Positions 27,020 to 39,860 of a stretch of 64,000 nucleotides of DNA are shown in pieces. The notes below the pieces were generated by a model. It had not been told where the DNA came from. It ran no database searches and saw only the letters and a program-made list of their open reading frames with translations. The stretch covers positions 1,488,001 to 1,552,000 of the forward strand of contig JAGYXB010001010.1 of assembly GCA_022495005.1 (NCBI GenBank), given 5' to 3'. The first letter of the stretch is position 1. Each line of letters begins with the position of its first letter. Source of the DNA: Rhyacophila brunnea (Eukaryota; Arthropoda; Insecta; Trichoptera; Rhyacophilidae). The position numbers and the translations under genes were made by a program.

Positions 27020-28000
27020 TCAGATATACTTACGAAAAATAAGAAGATAATACGGTATTACTACTAATGAATAATAAAGGTACACACTAATGATAACGAC
27101 ACACTAATTTAATGAAACTTCAAAAACTCGCTGACGACATAAAATTAAGGGATCAGTTTAAATTACGTATTTTTTCAAAACATTTATACACATCAAAAAT
27201 CATTAGATAAAAGTTCTTTTTATTTTTAAACAGTCTATATTTATTAATATTTGATTAAACACCATAGAATTGTTTTTTCGGCTTTGCGATCGGAGCTTAC
27301 CTTAGTTCATGCAATTTGATAGACTGGGCGGGGCTACGTGACGTAAAGTCCATATGAAAAAAAAATTGAGAATTATTTGAAACATAATCCGAACTTTATT
27401 TACATCAAGACATATGGCGCGCTGTGCTATATTTTTTTTTAAATATTTGCAAATTGTTTTGTAATTATCTGTGTAATACATTCCTACACACGCGGCATCT
27501 CTCGTTGGCGAAATAAATTATTTTTTAGAATATAATATAATCAAGTGATTATATAAATAAGTCAATATGCAAATAAAAAATATTTTTCTTAAGAAGGTAG
27601 GCTTCAAATAATCGCCTAGCATGGAGTCTTCGCCACTGCATGATATGTATGTTTATTATTATGTTAATTAATAATATTTAACAATGAAAGTAACCATATA
27701 TGATTTATAACATTTTCAATATTTTACATTTAATATTTATGTACGTATTATATAATATTATTGTATTATAATAACTGAAAAAATGACAATATCAGGTATA
27801 GAATATCGAATAAAATACCAATTTATATGTAAATAATTTACTCGTTGCTATGTTGCTTATACAATAATATTTCACAATGATAATAAATTTGTTAACATCA
27901 TTTTAATAATTAATAATTTGGTTTAATTTTTACATTTTTCATACTAAAAGAAAATTATATGAGAATAAATGATTGACAATGACAATTTTTAAGTAATCCT
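27020..28000. other. Intergenic 3' of gene C, no gene seen
   Basis: AT-rich spacer. No convincing AATAAA was found close to the gene C stop codon and no open frame was recognised. Confidence 0.45.
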
Positions 28001-28024
28001 TTGGTATTGCAGACTCAATTTGTA

Positions 28025-31000
28025 TTAGATCCCCGTGGTCTGCTGAATCCAGGTCCTCAATGCGCCTATATCAGAATAGACTCCTGGGGAGAATGGACGG
28101 CCACAGCCAAATCCAAAAGACACTACTCCAACTTGGCTTCCGTCAGAAAGCACCAGTGGGCCACCAGAATCGCCCTGTCAATTTATGATATAAATTACAC
28201 ATTTGTATTAAATTTTAGAATCATAAATAATAGAGAAATCATGGAGTCAATGGATTTTAATATTAAATCAATTATATAAATACGATTACTGTACATAGAA
28301 TAAGATATCAACAATACCTACGTATATTTAAAATTCAATATTTTTGAATAATATGACGGTATTTTTAAGGTATAATATAATACAAGTTCCATTTTTCACG
28401 AGATTCCGCGTTTATTATGTGATTTTTTATGATAATTTTAGACGATTTTATTGATTTATTTTATAAAAAATAGATTTAGTGCTGTTTTTGCTCATAATCG
28501 GAGTAAGTAGGTATATAAATCTCCTAAAAGTGGTGCTATACTAGAATGGACCGCCCCGCACCACACTCAGTCTTAATCGAGCGTGTTACGAGGCTCACGT
28601 ATCACGTAGTAAAGCATCAGCAGTTGTTTACGCCTGGTACAGTGTCAAGAGTAGATACACAAGACTGATGTCACCACGCACTCAAATATGCTTTGACTAA
28701 TACCTTGTTTACACATGCGTGGATATACAGCTGACAGTACGTATTATCACGGCCATAACATAAAATTCACGTGTAAACACGTATAATCGTGCAAGTTGGA
28801 AGATGCGTGGATCAAAATCGTTCAAAAGCTTTTTTAATTTTTACGCAATCACTGGTACTTGCATGGCGGTGCGCATGTGCAGTAGAATAATAGTGGCAAA
28901 CCTGTTGGAAGGAATATGAACTACACCACATAAAACATTTTGACGTTTACAGATTATCTACAAACCTGTCCGAACCTGTCTGAATCTATCAAATATCAAC
29001 ATACAATGACAACATCGCATCTCGCTTAGGCCTGAAGAATGAGATTGGAGAGACAGTTAGCACTTTTACGTATAAACAGTTATCGCGATAGTTTAATATA
29101 CACACTATTGGTGCATGTAAATCCATGCATGTATACAGGCGCTATTAAGTATTATGATTCCGAAGTCATCAAAAAATTATATTGTTATATTCATAGTATA
29201 GCTAAATGTTTAAACATTTTGTGTCACTAGAAAGAAGATTAGGTACTGAGAATTTAAATTATCATATTACTACATTGCAGGACTATTTTATAATAATTAT
29301 CTACTTCTAAAGACAGACCTTTTCAATAAAATATTTTTCATTTTGTTTTTGAAACTTTATTTTATTATATCAAATTGTTAATGTTTTATTATTATTATTA
29401 TTCTTCTTCTTCTCTCTTGTGAGAGTAATATTTGTTATAATGTAAATCTCATGTTGTGAACATCCTGAATTTTGACTTGTGATGTCCGAAATGTTTTGTT
29501 TTCTTAAATAAATAAATAATACATCAAAGTATTCAACGAAAAAATGTACCTGACAGGAGTCTTTTCCACCGAACAGGTTTCCAGCACATAACATGCGCTC
29601 GGTGATATGCCGGTAGGTAATATTGCACTTGGCTCTGCTTACCACTGGCACTGTTACGTCACGCAATGTATGTGTAACCGCTCCATTTTCCTGAAGAAAT
29701 ATTACAATACATCAAAAAATCTTAGAGACATATTATTATTGATTTCGTTGTTTTCCATAGTAACTACTCTGGATAAGATAAAATAATGTAATACATGAAA
29801 TCGTAGATCACATCGAGGAAACAATGAGAAAGAACACGCCATGATGAGAACCATATATAATATTTAATAAACCATTTCTTTTATTCAATGAATAATTCAC
29901 AAGGTTTTGAGAATGTAACATTCCATATATTCCAACATACATAAGAAAAAATATAGAAAAGCTTGAAGTTTGTTAATACTTATAGAATTATCAAAATAAA
30001 TTGCGGGCGCGGGTTTACACGTCATCTCCAAAGCGCTGCTCGCGGCCGACCTGAGTCTCTAGCGGCCGCGCTACTTTTATGACATTATTTTTTGTTACGC
30101 GTGTGCGAGTTTTCGTAACGAATCCGCCCGGGAGATCAAGGCAAAAGCACGACGTGCTTGACCATGACCTCTTGACCTCATATATTGTATCCATGCCAAA
30201 ACACCTCAAATATACCCACTACAAAAATCATATTTGATAAAAATACGATGATCGACGAGATTTGAACCCGTAAAACTACTGGTATTGCACCAGCTCTGCA
30301 TTAACAATTTAAACTAGTAGGTCATACATGAAATGCTTCTCAAATTGCGTTATTTTTGACTATCGGTTTTTGTGTTTTAAATCAAGGAATATTGATTACC
30401 TAAATTACTAACCAACGCCTGGCTCTCGCCAAATATTTAAGTCATAACGTCTACATAAACTTGCTAACAATTTCTAATAAACCATTTCTTTTATTCAACG
30501 AATTATTTACAAGATTTTCAAAATATAACATTCCATATTGAACATACATAACTTGAAAACACCTCAGATACGATGATACGACGACAAAAAATACGATTCT
30601 CGACGGGATTTGAACCCGTATAACCACCAATAATATATGAATAATCAACAATGAAAATACACATTTAAGATAGTTTTCTAAAATTTTCAAAGTTTAAACA
30701 GTTCAAATAAAACAAACTTAATGGTCTACAAGTATAAAAAAAAGAGCAAAATAAATTAATGTGATGGAAATAATCTCAATTAATAATGCAAATTAATTTA
30801 CCCTGGTAGTACCCCATCCAGATACAGTCACTTTAGTGTTCGCTGCCACAGTTGAGTTTGCAGCAGCCAGTTGTACCACTTTGATGGTGGAATTGTTCAA
30901 TGTCATGTTAGTAGGGACGTTTATGACGGCGATATCATAGTCGTGGGTTTTATTGTTGTAGCTGGGGTGGATTTTGTAAGAGTTCGTGGAGTAAGTAGTG

Positions 31001-34000
31001 CCATTGCTGGACAACTTAGAACTGCCGACGCGAACAGTGATGTTTTTGATGCTGTTGAGAATTATCGATTAATTTATTTAAGGCCAAGAAAAACGTGATA
31101 ATATTTTAGTTACAGAATAAATAATAAATACAAATATCCATCCGTTGCGTATTTGTATTTTGTGTCATCAGTGTGTATTATTTACTTATTTACTAACATG
31201 TCCAGCATTCCACATTGCATTATCTAATACAGTATGAATAAACAAAAATTACATAGCTGTATGAAAAAATCTTTCATAATATTCAAATCAAAGCTGTTTT
31301 TATTTCTAAATTTCTGACCTTGCTAAATAACCAAAACTCAAAATCAGTTAGTGCATTCAATTAAAAGGATTTTTTTTTGTAATCATCATCATTAAACGGT
31401 GTCAATCCACTACTGGATGAAGGCCTCCTCTATCTGCTTCTATTTTTTTCGGTCCCTAGTTTTTTGCTACCACGTACATCCACCAAACTTTATCCAACGG
31501 GTTTTAGGGCGTCCTTGTGGTTGTTTAGTGTACTTAGGGTACCATTGTATGACGACATTATATGTTTTGTCCACTTGACGAGCAATCTTTACCATGTCAC
31601 ATACTCTTATCTGCTTCCTTATCCATTGGATTCTTTTATGTTTTTCACTCGTTATGCTCAACATGCAAATTTTCTTAGTTTTACAGCAGAATTTTGTCAT
31701 TCTTTGAGCGACCAAGACTCTCGACCTTCCGCTTCTCTCAGAGCAGAATGAATGGTGCCCTCAGTCAGATCCTTTGCTTGATCGATCCAGTGCGCCGACG
31801 TTCTTCCTCTACATTGCTTTCCATGGAGGCCACCAAAAACTCTCTAAACCAAAATCTCTCCAGGTTGTTTGGTCCGCGCAGGACGATATGTTCAAAAAAC
31901 TGCAGAATACGTCTTAGACATATTGTCTGAAGTCTCTGGTCCTATATTTTGAATACTTTAAATAATTAAGTAAACCAACAAAATGGTTCCTATGTTTCTT
32001 TATTTATTTACATTAATTATGAAATCCACCGTTGACTACATTTTTCTTATATTTATCATACATACAATTTTACGAATAAAGTTGTACAAAGGTGCTAATA
32101 ACTGAAAATATAAACTCATTATTTTGCTTAAAAATATGAAATGATTGATAGATTTAACAATTTGTTACATAATGTCTTTGATGCGGGGTATACTGTGATG
32201 TGATAGTATTGAAAAAATGACACTATTGCATCTTACTATAATATCACTAGATAATACGCAATGATTTTAAGATACGTTTATATTATGTAAGTGATTAGAC
32301 CTTTATGCTTCAACATTATGGGATTCTTTTCCATATCTTTATTTAACAATTATTGTATTCAAACAAAAGTTGTTGAATACGATCATCATTTTTTATATAC
32401 CTATTATACCAATGAGTTAGTTTACATTATCTAAAGTTAACAGTGAGTTAGTACATTTTTATTTAAAGTAAAATAGGTACATTGTATATTAGATATGCGT
32501 GAATTGAGACAATGATGCTCCCCAACCATACTGACTTAGGACAATGACGTCTTATACCTTATGAAAATAAAACTGATAAATGACCACTTTAGCACATGCC
32601 AACAATTTGATAGGTACGTAAAATGAGCAATGTTTGTCTGTAAATAATGATGAGAAAGAGAGAGAAAGATACTACATTTTTATAAATAATATATTAATTA
32701 TAACAACAGACCTTAAATACCATTGTGGGTACTTAATCCACATAATTGAATAATGACTAACATCGGCTTTGTTAGCTTAATATTTTATCATATATTTTTA
32801 CAAATATAATAATGATTAAGATGATTAATTACCTAAAATACTAATATTTCACTTTGTAACATTAATAATTAAATTTATTAGTACATTATAAGCTAATATA
32901 ATATTATCTTTCATTTTAATCAATAGATAGATATAATGTTTTTCCACCAAAAATATAAATTAATTATTTAACATTATTAAACCGACATTTTGAATTATTA
33001 TTGTGGAGTATCTAGGACGCCGACTGAGTGCTAGGACAACTCGATATAGGACATCTGGGTTACAAATTGATTAATAAAATACACTTACATACGTTGCAAT
33101 TCAAATCATAAATCAGAAGTCTAATATACTTTCATTTCTTAACAATATCGTTTTTATATCACTGTTAGAAATTTATCACGCCCAAAGCTTTTAATGAAAA
33201 TAAAAGAACCCTTCCCGTATTTGAATTTAAAAAATATGCCCAATTAAATCAACAGGTTTGAATATGTGAGAGACATGTTTTTGAAGATACCACGCAACGC
33301 GTACTACTCAAATGAATCCAGTACCTCTTCCATGTCTTCGTTTATGCTCCAAATTTTTTAATGAGATAGAGGTGAAATAAAAAATCTTACTCTTTCAAAC
33401 AATGGGCTGCTGTGAGAATCCATTGGGGGTCGATGATTGAGCCTCCGCAAACGTAAGACTTGTTTCCATTATTGATTATTAGAGATGCTTGATAAGGATG
33501 CTTTTCGATTGTCGTCTCTTGTCCGCCAACTATCTTATCTCCGTGACTCTTGTTGCCATGTTGCTTGTGCTTTGGGATACCTTTAAATTTTGTAAAATGA
33601 ATACACACTGGATTATATAGTGTTTTCCAAGGAGAACCTACCTTAATTCTCATTGAACTCGAAAGACTGCTATTGGCGGGCCATATTGTGCATTCATACG
33701 ATACTTTCATACCATCGATGAGTTTAATGGGCAAAAACACGGAGAGGCATTTGTTTGATGGCTGAGCCGTGTTACCAAAGATGGCTGGCCAGTCGGGACA
33801 GATAGTTGTAAGGAAATTGCGTACCTAAGTGAGGATAGAGGACTTTAGGACTAATAACTCTGGGTTGTCAAATCTATAGTGGTGATGAAGACAATTTTTG
33901 ATCAAGAAAATTGCGGATTTTTAATACAGATAACTTTAGCATGATACGATTCACGATATTCCACGCAAATTATGTATAGAGACAAGGGTTTTTTTCTTTG

Positions 34001-35170
34001 AGCATCATCAGCCCCCTATGATATGTAATTTCATATAAGTATATATGTATTTGTAAAATAATAATATATAATGCTTCTATTGAAAGATATAAACACGGGT
34101 CGCTTAAACCGAAATTGCACACAACTCTCATAAAATGTAACAGAAATATATACTTATATTAGTTTTAATTTAAATACTAATTACTACTAATGATTTTAAA
34201 ATTAATATTTATGACTAATCGCGGGAATATTTTCAAATTATTTTCCAAGGTGGAACTCAAATACTCTGTTTAAAATAAAGAAAATGTTATTTATAAAATA
34301 TGATGTAAGGATTTAAAAAAAGTGAAAGTGTAAAACAGGGAAATATATTATATAACTACGCAATTTGAGTTATTACGAACGAATTTTCTTATTTATGTCT
34401 GAAGCTTCACTAGAAAAAAGTTTTTTCTATTGTAATAATATAATACACGAAGTACATAATAATATTATGTTGTATTGAACTTCTTTTTAGCTACCTACTG
34501 TACACATATTATGTGTACAGTAGGTAGCTTAAAAGAATTTAATTACATTTAAAAGGAATAAAATAATAATATTATATTACGAAATTAGAAGAAAACTGCA
34601 AAATTATTAACAAAAAATTGTGCAATATTATCACTGTGAATGTTTTAGCCTACAAAACTACATGAGTTAAATTTATTAGATTAACTGTACCCGGATTTAT
34701 CCGAGGTCGCTTCGTTGATCAATATAAATTTATCTTACTTAAAAAAACAATAATATGTATCTGTATATTAAAGATGTTCGATATGTCAAAATAAAAATAA
34801 TTCTGACAGTACATAGCAAAAAAACAAAATAATACTATCAATTTACGTGATTTTAAAATAAAGTTTTTTTTTGTTAATTGTATTCCATTTAAGCAATCTT
34901 ATCTATACATTCTATTATTAAATTACTATTGTATAGTATATATTACGATAATTTAGTTAATCTTTAAATTACGGGACTTTAGCCGTATAAAAACTATATA
35001 AAAGTGAAATTAATAAAAATTGCTTTGTTTTAAAAAAAATAAAAAACACTAACACTAAACGGAATAAAAAAATATGCTTTGTATTTTATAAATTATATAG
35101 AATAATTATGTTAGAAAAATATACCATAAGCACAACTCAACAAAGTCAAGACCACTAACAAACGAAACAT
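28025..35170 (-). CDS. Gene C: trypsin-like S1A serine protease precursor
   Basis: Five exons: 35170-35125, 33580-33391, 31051-30802, 29690-29550, 28174-28025, giving 258 residues. The signal peptide is [16 protein letters not shown]; the basic, His/Lys-rich propeptide ends HGDK|IVGG (Ile32). The triad is His75, Asp118 (YDIAV) and Ser212 (GDSGGP). Asp206 at position 189 (GGKDSCQ) with Gly216/Gly226 (SFGFG, SPGVY) predicts cleavage after Arg or Lys. Six cysteines fit three disulphides. Exon 3 carries several NxT/NxS sequons ([20 protein letters not shown]), so it could be heavily N-glycosylated. All exons are open and splice sites are canonical, so it looks functional. It is closest to D and B in sequence and layout. 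Confidence 0.9.
28540..28690 (-). mobile_element. Decayed LINE 3' UTR fragment
   Basis: Shares CACCACACTCAGTCTT, ATCGAGCGTGTTACG and a CAAGACTGATG-type block with copies near 3840, 44040 and 57970. Non-coding part only. Confidence 0.45.
28706..29138. mobile_element. Possible MITE with imperfect ends
   Basis: The left end TTGTTTACACATGCGTGGAT and the complement of the right end (TGTATACATGCATGGATTTA) are similar inverted sequences about 430 bases apart; an internal ATGCGTGGATC repeats part of the end. No clear target duplication. Confidence 0.35.
29870..30345 (-). repeat. Repeat T unit 1 (tRNA-like head, conserved tail)
   Basis: Read on the minus strand: a tRNA-like segment with AGAGCTGGTGC (A-box-like) and GGGTTCAAATCTC (B-box-like), then CGTATTTTTATC, a GC-rich insert at about 30000-30180, and the tail ending TTCATTGAATAAAAGAAATG. 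The same head and tail are present in unit 2. This looks like a tRNA-derived SINE, in intron 3 of gene C. Confidence 0.55.
30475..30640 (-). repeat. Repeat T unit 2
   Basis: Minus strand: GGTTATACGGGTTCAAATCC, then GAGAATCGTATTTTTTGTCG, then the tail TTCGTTGAATAAAAGAAATG. It is shorter than unit 1 because it lacks the GC-rich insert. The two units lie head to tail, separated by about 130 bases. Confidence 0.55.
31384..31930 (-). mobile_element. RTE-like LINE 3' end (intron 2 of gene C)
   Basis: On the minus strand the translation contains [19 protein letters not shown] and [11 protein letters not shown], the conserved C-terminus of RTE-type elements. It is followed by the 3' UTR block GGAGGCCTTCATCCAGTAGT and a terminal ATGATGATGATT repeat. 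A related 3' end lies at 55445. It is 5'-truncated and has stops, on the same strand as gene C. Confidence 0.75.
31940..33390. other. Intron 2 of gene C, remainder
   Basis: AT-rich intron. A CTAGGACGCCGACTGAGTGC stretch at about 33010 resembles the GGACGCC repeat words in the MITE ends at 41719-42144, so a scrap of that family may be present. Confidence 0.4.
34481..34537. repeat. Near-perfect 57-bp palindrome
   Basis: Arms of 28 bp, starting TTCTTTTTAGCTACCTACTG on the left, with one mismatch and a single-base centre (34509). It lies in intron 1 of gene C. Such a compact palindrome can form a cruciform or hairpin; no element boundaries were identified. Confidence 0.85.
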
Positions 35171-35206
35171 TGTTCTGGCTAATGAATTGCGTGCATTCAA
35201 AAAAAA

Positions 35207-35216
35207 GTATTTAAAT
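35207..35216 (-). promoter_or_regulatory. TATA-like element of gene C
   Basis: ATTTAAATAC on the minus strand 37 bases before the gene C ATG, in the shared context ACATTTAAATACTTTTTT. An AGATAG (GATA-type) word lies about 55 bases farther upstream, near 35273. Confidence 0.5.
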
Positions 35217-35229
35217 GTCTTCAAAAACT

Positions 35230-38000
35230 AATTACTGCCAAACTACCTACAATTATTATATTTTACCTGAATAGATAGTAGTAACTATTTAAATTAATAA
35301 CAATAATTTAGCGCCAAGTTACAACTGTAAAGATTGTTGAGCGTAGATTGAGAACATTTTTTTCAATGAATTTGTATGTTTTATTATTTGTAGTGTTAGG
35401 GATTTATTAGCTACAGGATGTAGCTACAGAAGATAATATCAAAGGCCATTTTCAGTAACTTTTCATTGATTTTGGTAGGCATGCTTTGCATTAATGTTTG
35501 AAGTTTTTCTTTTATTGTGTCTCGGCATATTTGCAGGGTTTATCAATCCAATTTTACTATATTTCCCGAGAACGACCTTACATAGTTCTTATTTTATTGT
35601 TTTCTTTACATAGCTAGTGCTCGTGACTGGCTCCAAGAGCAAGATACTCCGGTGACCCTTTTACGAGACTTTGAGTAGTTCGATTTTCTTCCTATGTAGA
35701 TACAATTAGGATTGCTTTATGGAAGACTTTAAAAACCATTCTACCTCCTGGGTTTATACCAATACAAAAATGATAGTGACCATATCAAACAATTTTATGA
35801 ATTTGAAGACCGTACATTCACGACATTGAGTCATCTCTATCTTTTAAAAGTTGCTGATAGAAACAATAATATAACTCAGACCTGAAATTTGTAAGCAACC
35901 ATTGAGAGAATGTTATAAAACAACCCTTAAATTTTGTGTATTAAGCACCGTTGAATTTAAATTCAATTAAAAACTATACGACTTTGTAAATATTTTAGAA
36001 GGAGATTTAATTTTCAAAACGCAAAGTGGGATGAGAGCTTTTTGGTTATTTATGAAATAAATAACTCTCTATAAAAGTATAAACTATGAAACCTTCTTAG
36101 AATCTATCAGAGAGACTGATATTCTATGAAAAAAAATCATACTTATTTGCTGCCGACAAAACTGTATCTTAAACTTGGAAAATATATGACTACAATTATT
36201 AATATACCAAATACGCCTTAAAACAGAAATTTAATTCTTTTTTTTATCTGAAAAGATGATAGTTACGGGTGGAAATAACGGTTAAAATGAAATATAATAT
36301 TATAAAGTAACGAGACTATTAAAAAATCTCTGTGAAAAACCTAAACAACGACAGAAACTAGATAAATCTAGTATATATTTTATTAGGTATTACATTATGT
36401 ATTTTGTAAGAAATTAAGGTTAATGAAATCTATAGTATTAGTTGAAATCGAGGGGTGCATAGAAAATATGAAATACCAGAAATCGATGACACAATTGTTA
36501 AAAATTTTAAAATAAATCGTCAACACATATATGGTTTCTGATCATGTTTAATCGAACTGTAGATGATGATTAGACTAACAAGACAAGACAAGACTCACGG
36601 AGTTATTGTTATCACTACTATACCACGCTTTCAAATTATTCGAAAGACTCCTCCTCATAAGACATAGAAAGTGTTTCCCCCCGCAGAAAGTTATAACAAC
36701 AAATATAGAAAACCCTGAACAAACTGAAAATAATAGAAGGATGCACTTGAGAGAATATGGTGTAATAAGGGTTCTTTGATATGGTATACAGAACATTCGA
36801 CTTTAGAAAATAAAAATGGTGTAATCCTCAGATTTTTCACAATTGGTTTTATTGCCAAATAATGTTGTACACGACTAAAAACACGTTGTGTCCAAAGGAT
36901 GTAAGCTGCAAATGCAAATTTATTATCTAAATTTTTAGCTAGAAATTGTTTTTTTTAAAGAGAAAGAAGTGACAAATGACTTAAATACCGATTTAGTTTT
37001 TTTTAATTAACTCAATAATTAATATTCGATTAGGAATATAAAAAGCAAATTATTAATTATCATGCACTTCAAGGTTATGTCTATTTTGTATTGTAACTTT
37101 AACTGAAAACCACAACAAACACGTTTTTGTACCTCCTGTAAAATTTGATTTGTGTAGATTACGCCCTTTTTCTTTTCCATGGTCGATATACTGAATAGTT
37201 TCATGTTAATATTTATGAAATCGAATGACATTAGTTTGTTACGACACAAATGTTCTGTGCGCTTCAATAACCATCTGTCATCCAGTCACTCTTATCTATA
37301 CATTCTTTAAATGACTGTAATAAATTAGTATATATACTATAATTTATTTAAATGTAAAATAAGGGGATTTCAGCTGTATGCAAATATTATTTTATAACCT
37401 ACATAAACACCCTAGTTAAAAAATACTCAGAAATATCATTTTAATAGGCTTGTTTATAATATATATAGCGGGGACTTTTAAAAATAAGTTTATTCAGTGG
37501 TATTTTTAAAACCAGACACTTACATATTTTCTGTGCTACACATTGAGGGTATTGTTTTTTTTTTTTTTTAATTAATAATGTCTTAGAAGGTGTAAAATTG
37601 TTCAAATATTTATTATTTAATGATATTTTCCTTATTCAAAGATGCGTAGACATGGTATCCTAGAACGACTGGCATTTATTATCAACGTCACGTGCACTGT
37701 GGTTGTTTGCCTTAACCATCGCTCTTCGTCATCTCCTCTCTTATGTCCTTGATCGATAATTGGACCAACTGAGAATCATTTTTATTCCTTCCAGGTATTG
37801 ATGATGAAAACTTCTATCACGTCGACGTGGAGAGTATTGATAACGATTTGCGGTCTATTTGTACTATGTGTCCAAACCCCAATGTCGTTTTTCAATTTTT
37901 AGATTAAATCAGCCCACCATACTCTATTTTCACAGACTGGGCAAAAAATCTTCTAGAATAACACGCATTTAAAATTAATTAGTTTAAAGAAAAATTAAGT
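35230..38000. other. Intergenic between C and D, left part
   Basis: AT-rich, with small open frames (36575-36796, 37019-37267) that show no domain. A short block at about 37270-37350 (CATCCAGTCACTCTTATCTA) recurs near 53940 and 61270 and more weakly near 34905. No host gene was recognised. Confidence 0.45.
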
Positions 38001-38018
38001 ACCTACAAGGTTCATGTT

Positions 38019-39860
38019 GGAGACCCCCTGTCCCTATTACTATTCAACATTCTTACAACTGACATATTAAAGTTAATGACGAGGGTCAACATTGTACAAT
38101 ATGCAGATGATTTTGCACTTTTTTGTTCGGGAAAAAGAGTAGATGAATGTCAAAGGTTAATGCAGAAGAGTCTTGACGAAATGAAATTATTATTGGAAAC
38201 GCGAGGCCTCAAAGTAGCTCCCAGCAAAACTAAGGTGGTTCTTTTTGCCAGAGGCAAGAGACAAAACCAGCTTAACTTAAAAATCGACGGCACTATAATA
38301 GAAAGAGTAGACACTTATAAATTTTTAGGTATGAACCTGGACTATAGACTAACGTGGAAGCATCATATTAGTCATTGCGCGAATAGCCTGACACAACCTC
38401 TGAACATACTCAAAGTACTCGCGGGAGGTGGGTGGGGCGTACACCCCATTCATATGAGAAGGTTATACACGGCACTCATTAGAAGCCGATTAGATTACGG
38501 GAGCATGTTTTACCACTCCGCCGCCGAAACTAATTCGGTGAGGCTAGACCGCATCCAGTCCAAAGCATTAAGAATATGTGGAGGATTTATCAGGACAACA
38601 CCCATTCACGTGCTCCAAGCGGAACTCAGCGTACCTCCACTGAATGTCAGGAGATGGGCACTGGCTACCAAGACATGGATGAAGTGGAAATCTATAATAG
38701 ATAACCCCATATTGGCAAAGGTGAAACTCCTATACGAGCTTGTTGAAAGCAATACATATTATGAGAAAAGAAAGCTCCCTCTACTGGTAGGAATCCTAAA
38801 AGCCACAGAAAGTTGGGAGGTATTAAATACAAAATGCCTAGGTATGTATTCGCTGAGGAGGCCAGTTGGTACCTACGACCTCAGCTCTGTTATCCAACTA
38901 GAGGTCAAAGGAATAGACAAACCAAAACGGAGCATAGTATCCGATAAAGGAAGAGAGCGTGTCGAAAAAATGCTGACAGAGAGGTACGCAGGATGGAGCC
39001 ACCTTTATACAGATGGATCCAAAGATCAGAATAGAGCAGGAGCAGCTCTTGTGATACCAGAAGTAGGTATAAACAAGAGCTGGAAGCTAAACCCAGCAAT
39101 ACCAATAATGACGGCGGAACTCATCGCGATAAACGAAGCAATTAAATACACTTTAAGCGATGATTTCTCGGCGCAATCCGCTGTCATTTTAACAGACTCT
39201 AAAAGCGCTTTACAACATCTTGCCGCAGCAACTCGCTCACATAACAGTAAAACCATAGCATACCACATCCTTGACCAGATCGACGCCAAGAAAAATAGAG
39301 GAGGAGATCTATGCCTTCAATGGATCCCATCGCACATGAGCATTGAGGGAAATGAAAGGGCAGATGAGCTGGCAAAGGTAGCCGGCCATTCAGGGGTACC
39401 ATATCAGTGGATACCAGAAAACCTGGACTGGAATGAGGCTATAAAGAAAATGTGCCATAGTATGTGGATAGATTTTCACCATAGGGCATCATTAGAAAAG
39501 GGGAAATGGAGTAAGTCGATTCTACCAACACCACGAGAGGTGCCCTGGTTTGTAGAGTCTTCTTTGACGAGGAATGAGCTTAAGTTAATACTGAGGCTAA
39601 GAACAGGGCACACAATGGGCAAAAGATTTGATGTCCTCATGGGAAGAAGCAAATCGCAGCTCTGCGATGAATGTCATGTTTTAGAGGACATTGTACATAT
39701 AGCACTGCAGTGCCCCAAATATGAAGTTCACAGAGTACAGCTGCGAATTGCAGATATCTATGAGAATGTCGACGAATTGAAGGGTGTCCTGGCGGTGGGT
39801 AAGACGGAAGAGCTAGGCAAAATTGTAAAGTTATTTAACAGAATAGGAGTGAGGACCTGA
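38019..39860 (+). CDS. LINE ORF2 fragment: reverse transcriptase, RNase H, CCHC finger
   Basis: The frame is open from 38019; the first ATG is at 38076, giving 594 residues. From that ATG: YADDFALF at residues 9-16 is the catalytic reverse transcriptase motif; the thumb follows (YKFLGMNLD, SRLDYGSMFY). An RNase H domain occupies about residues 310-430 with YTDGSK (Asp), TAELIAINEA (Glu), TDSKSAL (Asp) and GNERADELAK (Asp). A C-terminal CxxC...H...C finger (LCDECH, VHIALQC) ends the protein. RT plus RNase H places it near the I/R1/LOA-type elements. There are no stops over about 1.8 kb, so insertion is fairly recent, but missing 5' domains make it non-autonomous. Confidence 0.85.
   Translation, partial: GDPLSLLLFNILTTDILKLMTRVNIVQYADDFALFCSGKRVDECQRLMQKSLDEMKLLLETRGLKVAPSKTKVVLFARGKRQNQLNLKIDGTIIERVDTYKFLGMNLDYRLTWKHHISHCANSLTQPLNILKVLAGGGWGVHPIHMRRLYTALIRSRLDYGSMFYHSAAETNSVRLDRIQSKALRICGGFIRTTPIHVLQAELSVPPLNVRRWALATKTWMKWKSIIDNPILAKVKLLYELVESNTYYEKRKLPLLVGILKATESWEVLNTKCLGMYSLRRPVGTYDLSSVIQLEVKGIDKPKRSIVSDKGRERVEKMLTERYAGWSHLYTDGSKDQNRAGAALVIPEVGINKSWKLNPAIPIMTAELIAINEAIKYTLSDDFSAQSAVILTDSKSALQHLAAATRSHNSKTIAYHILDQIDAKKNRGGDLCLQWIPSHMSIEGNERADELAKVAGHSGVPYQWIPENLDWNEAIKKMCHSMWIDFHHRASLEKGKWSKSILPTPREVPWFVESSLTRNELKLILRLRTGHTMGKRFDVLMGRSKSQLCDECHVLEDIVHIALQCPKYEVHRVQLRIADIYENVDELKGVLAVGKTEELGKIVKLFNRIGVRT

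Larger units (their letters stand above)
28175..29549. other. Intron 4 of gene C
   Basis: Contains a LINE-tail scrap and a possible MITE, listed separately. The open frame at 29039-29230 has no recognisable domain. Confidence 0.4.

Noticed and set aside
28001..28279. Plus-strand open frame over the last exon of gene C
   Set aside because: Antisense shadow of [10 protein letters not shown] and its continuation.
30245..30310. tRNA gene on the minus strand
   Set aside because: B-box-like GGTTCAAATC is present, but it is part of a repeated unit with a common tail and the cloverleaf is incomplete.
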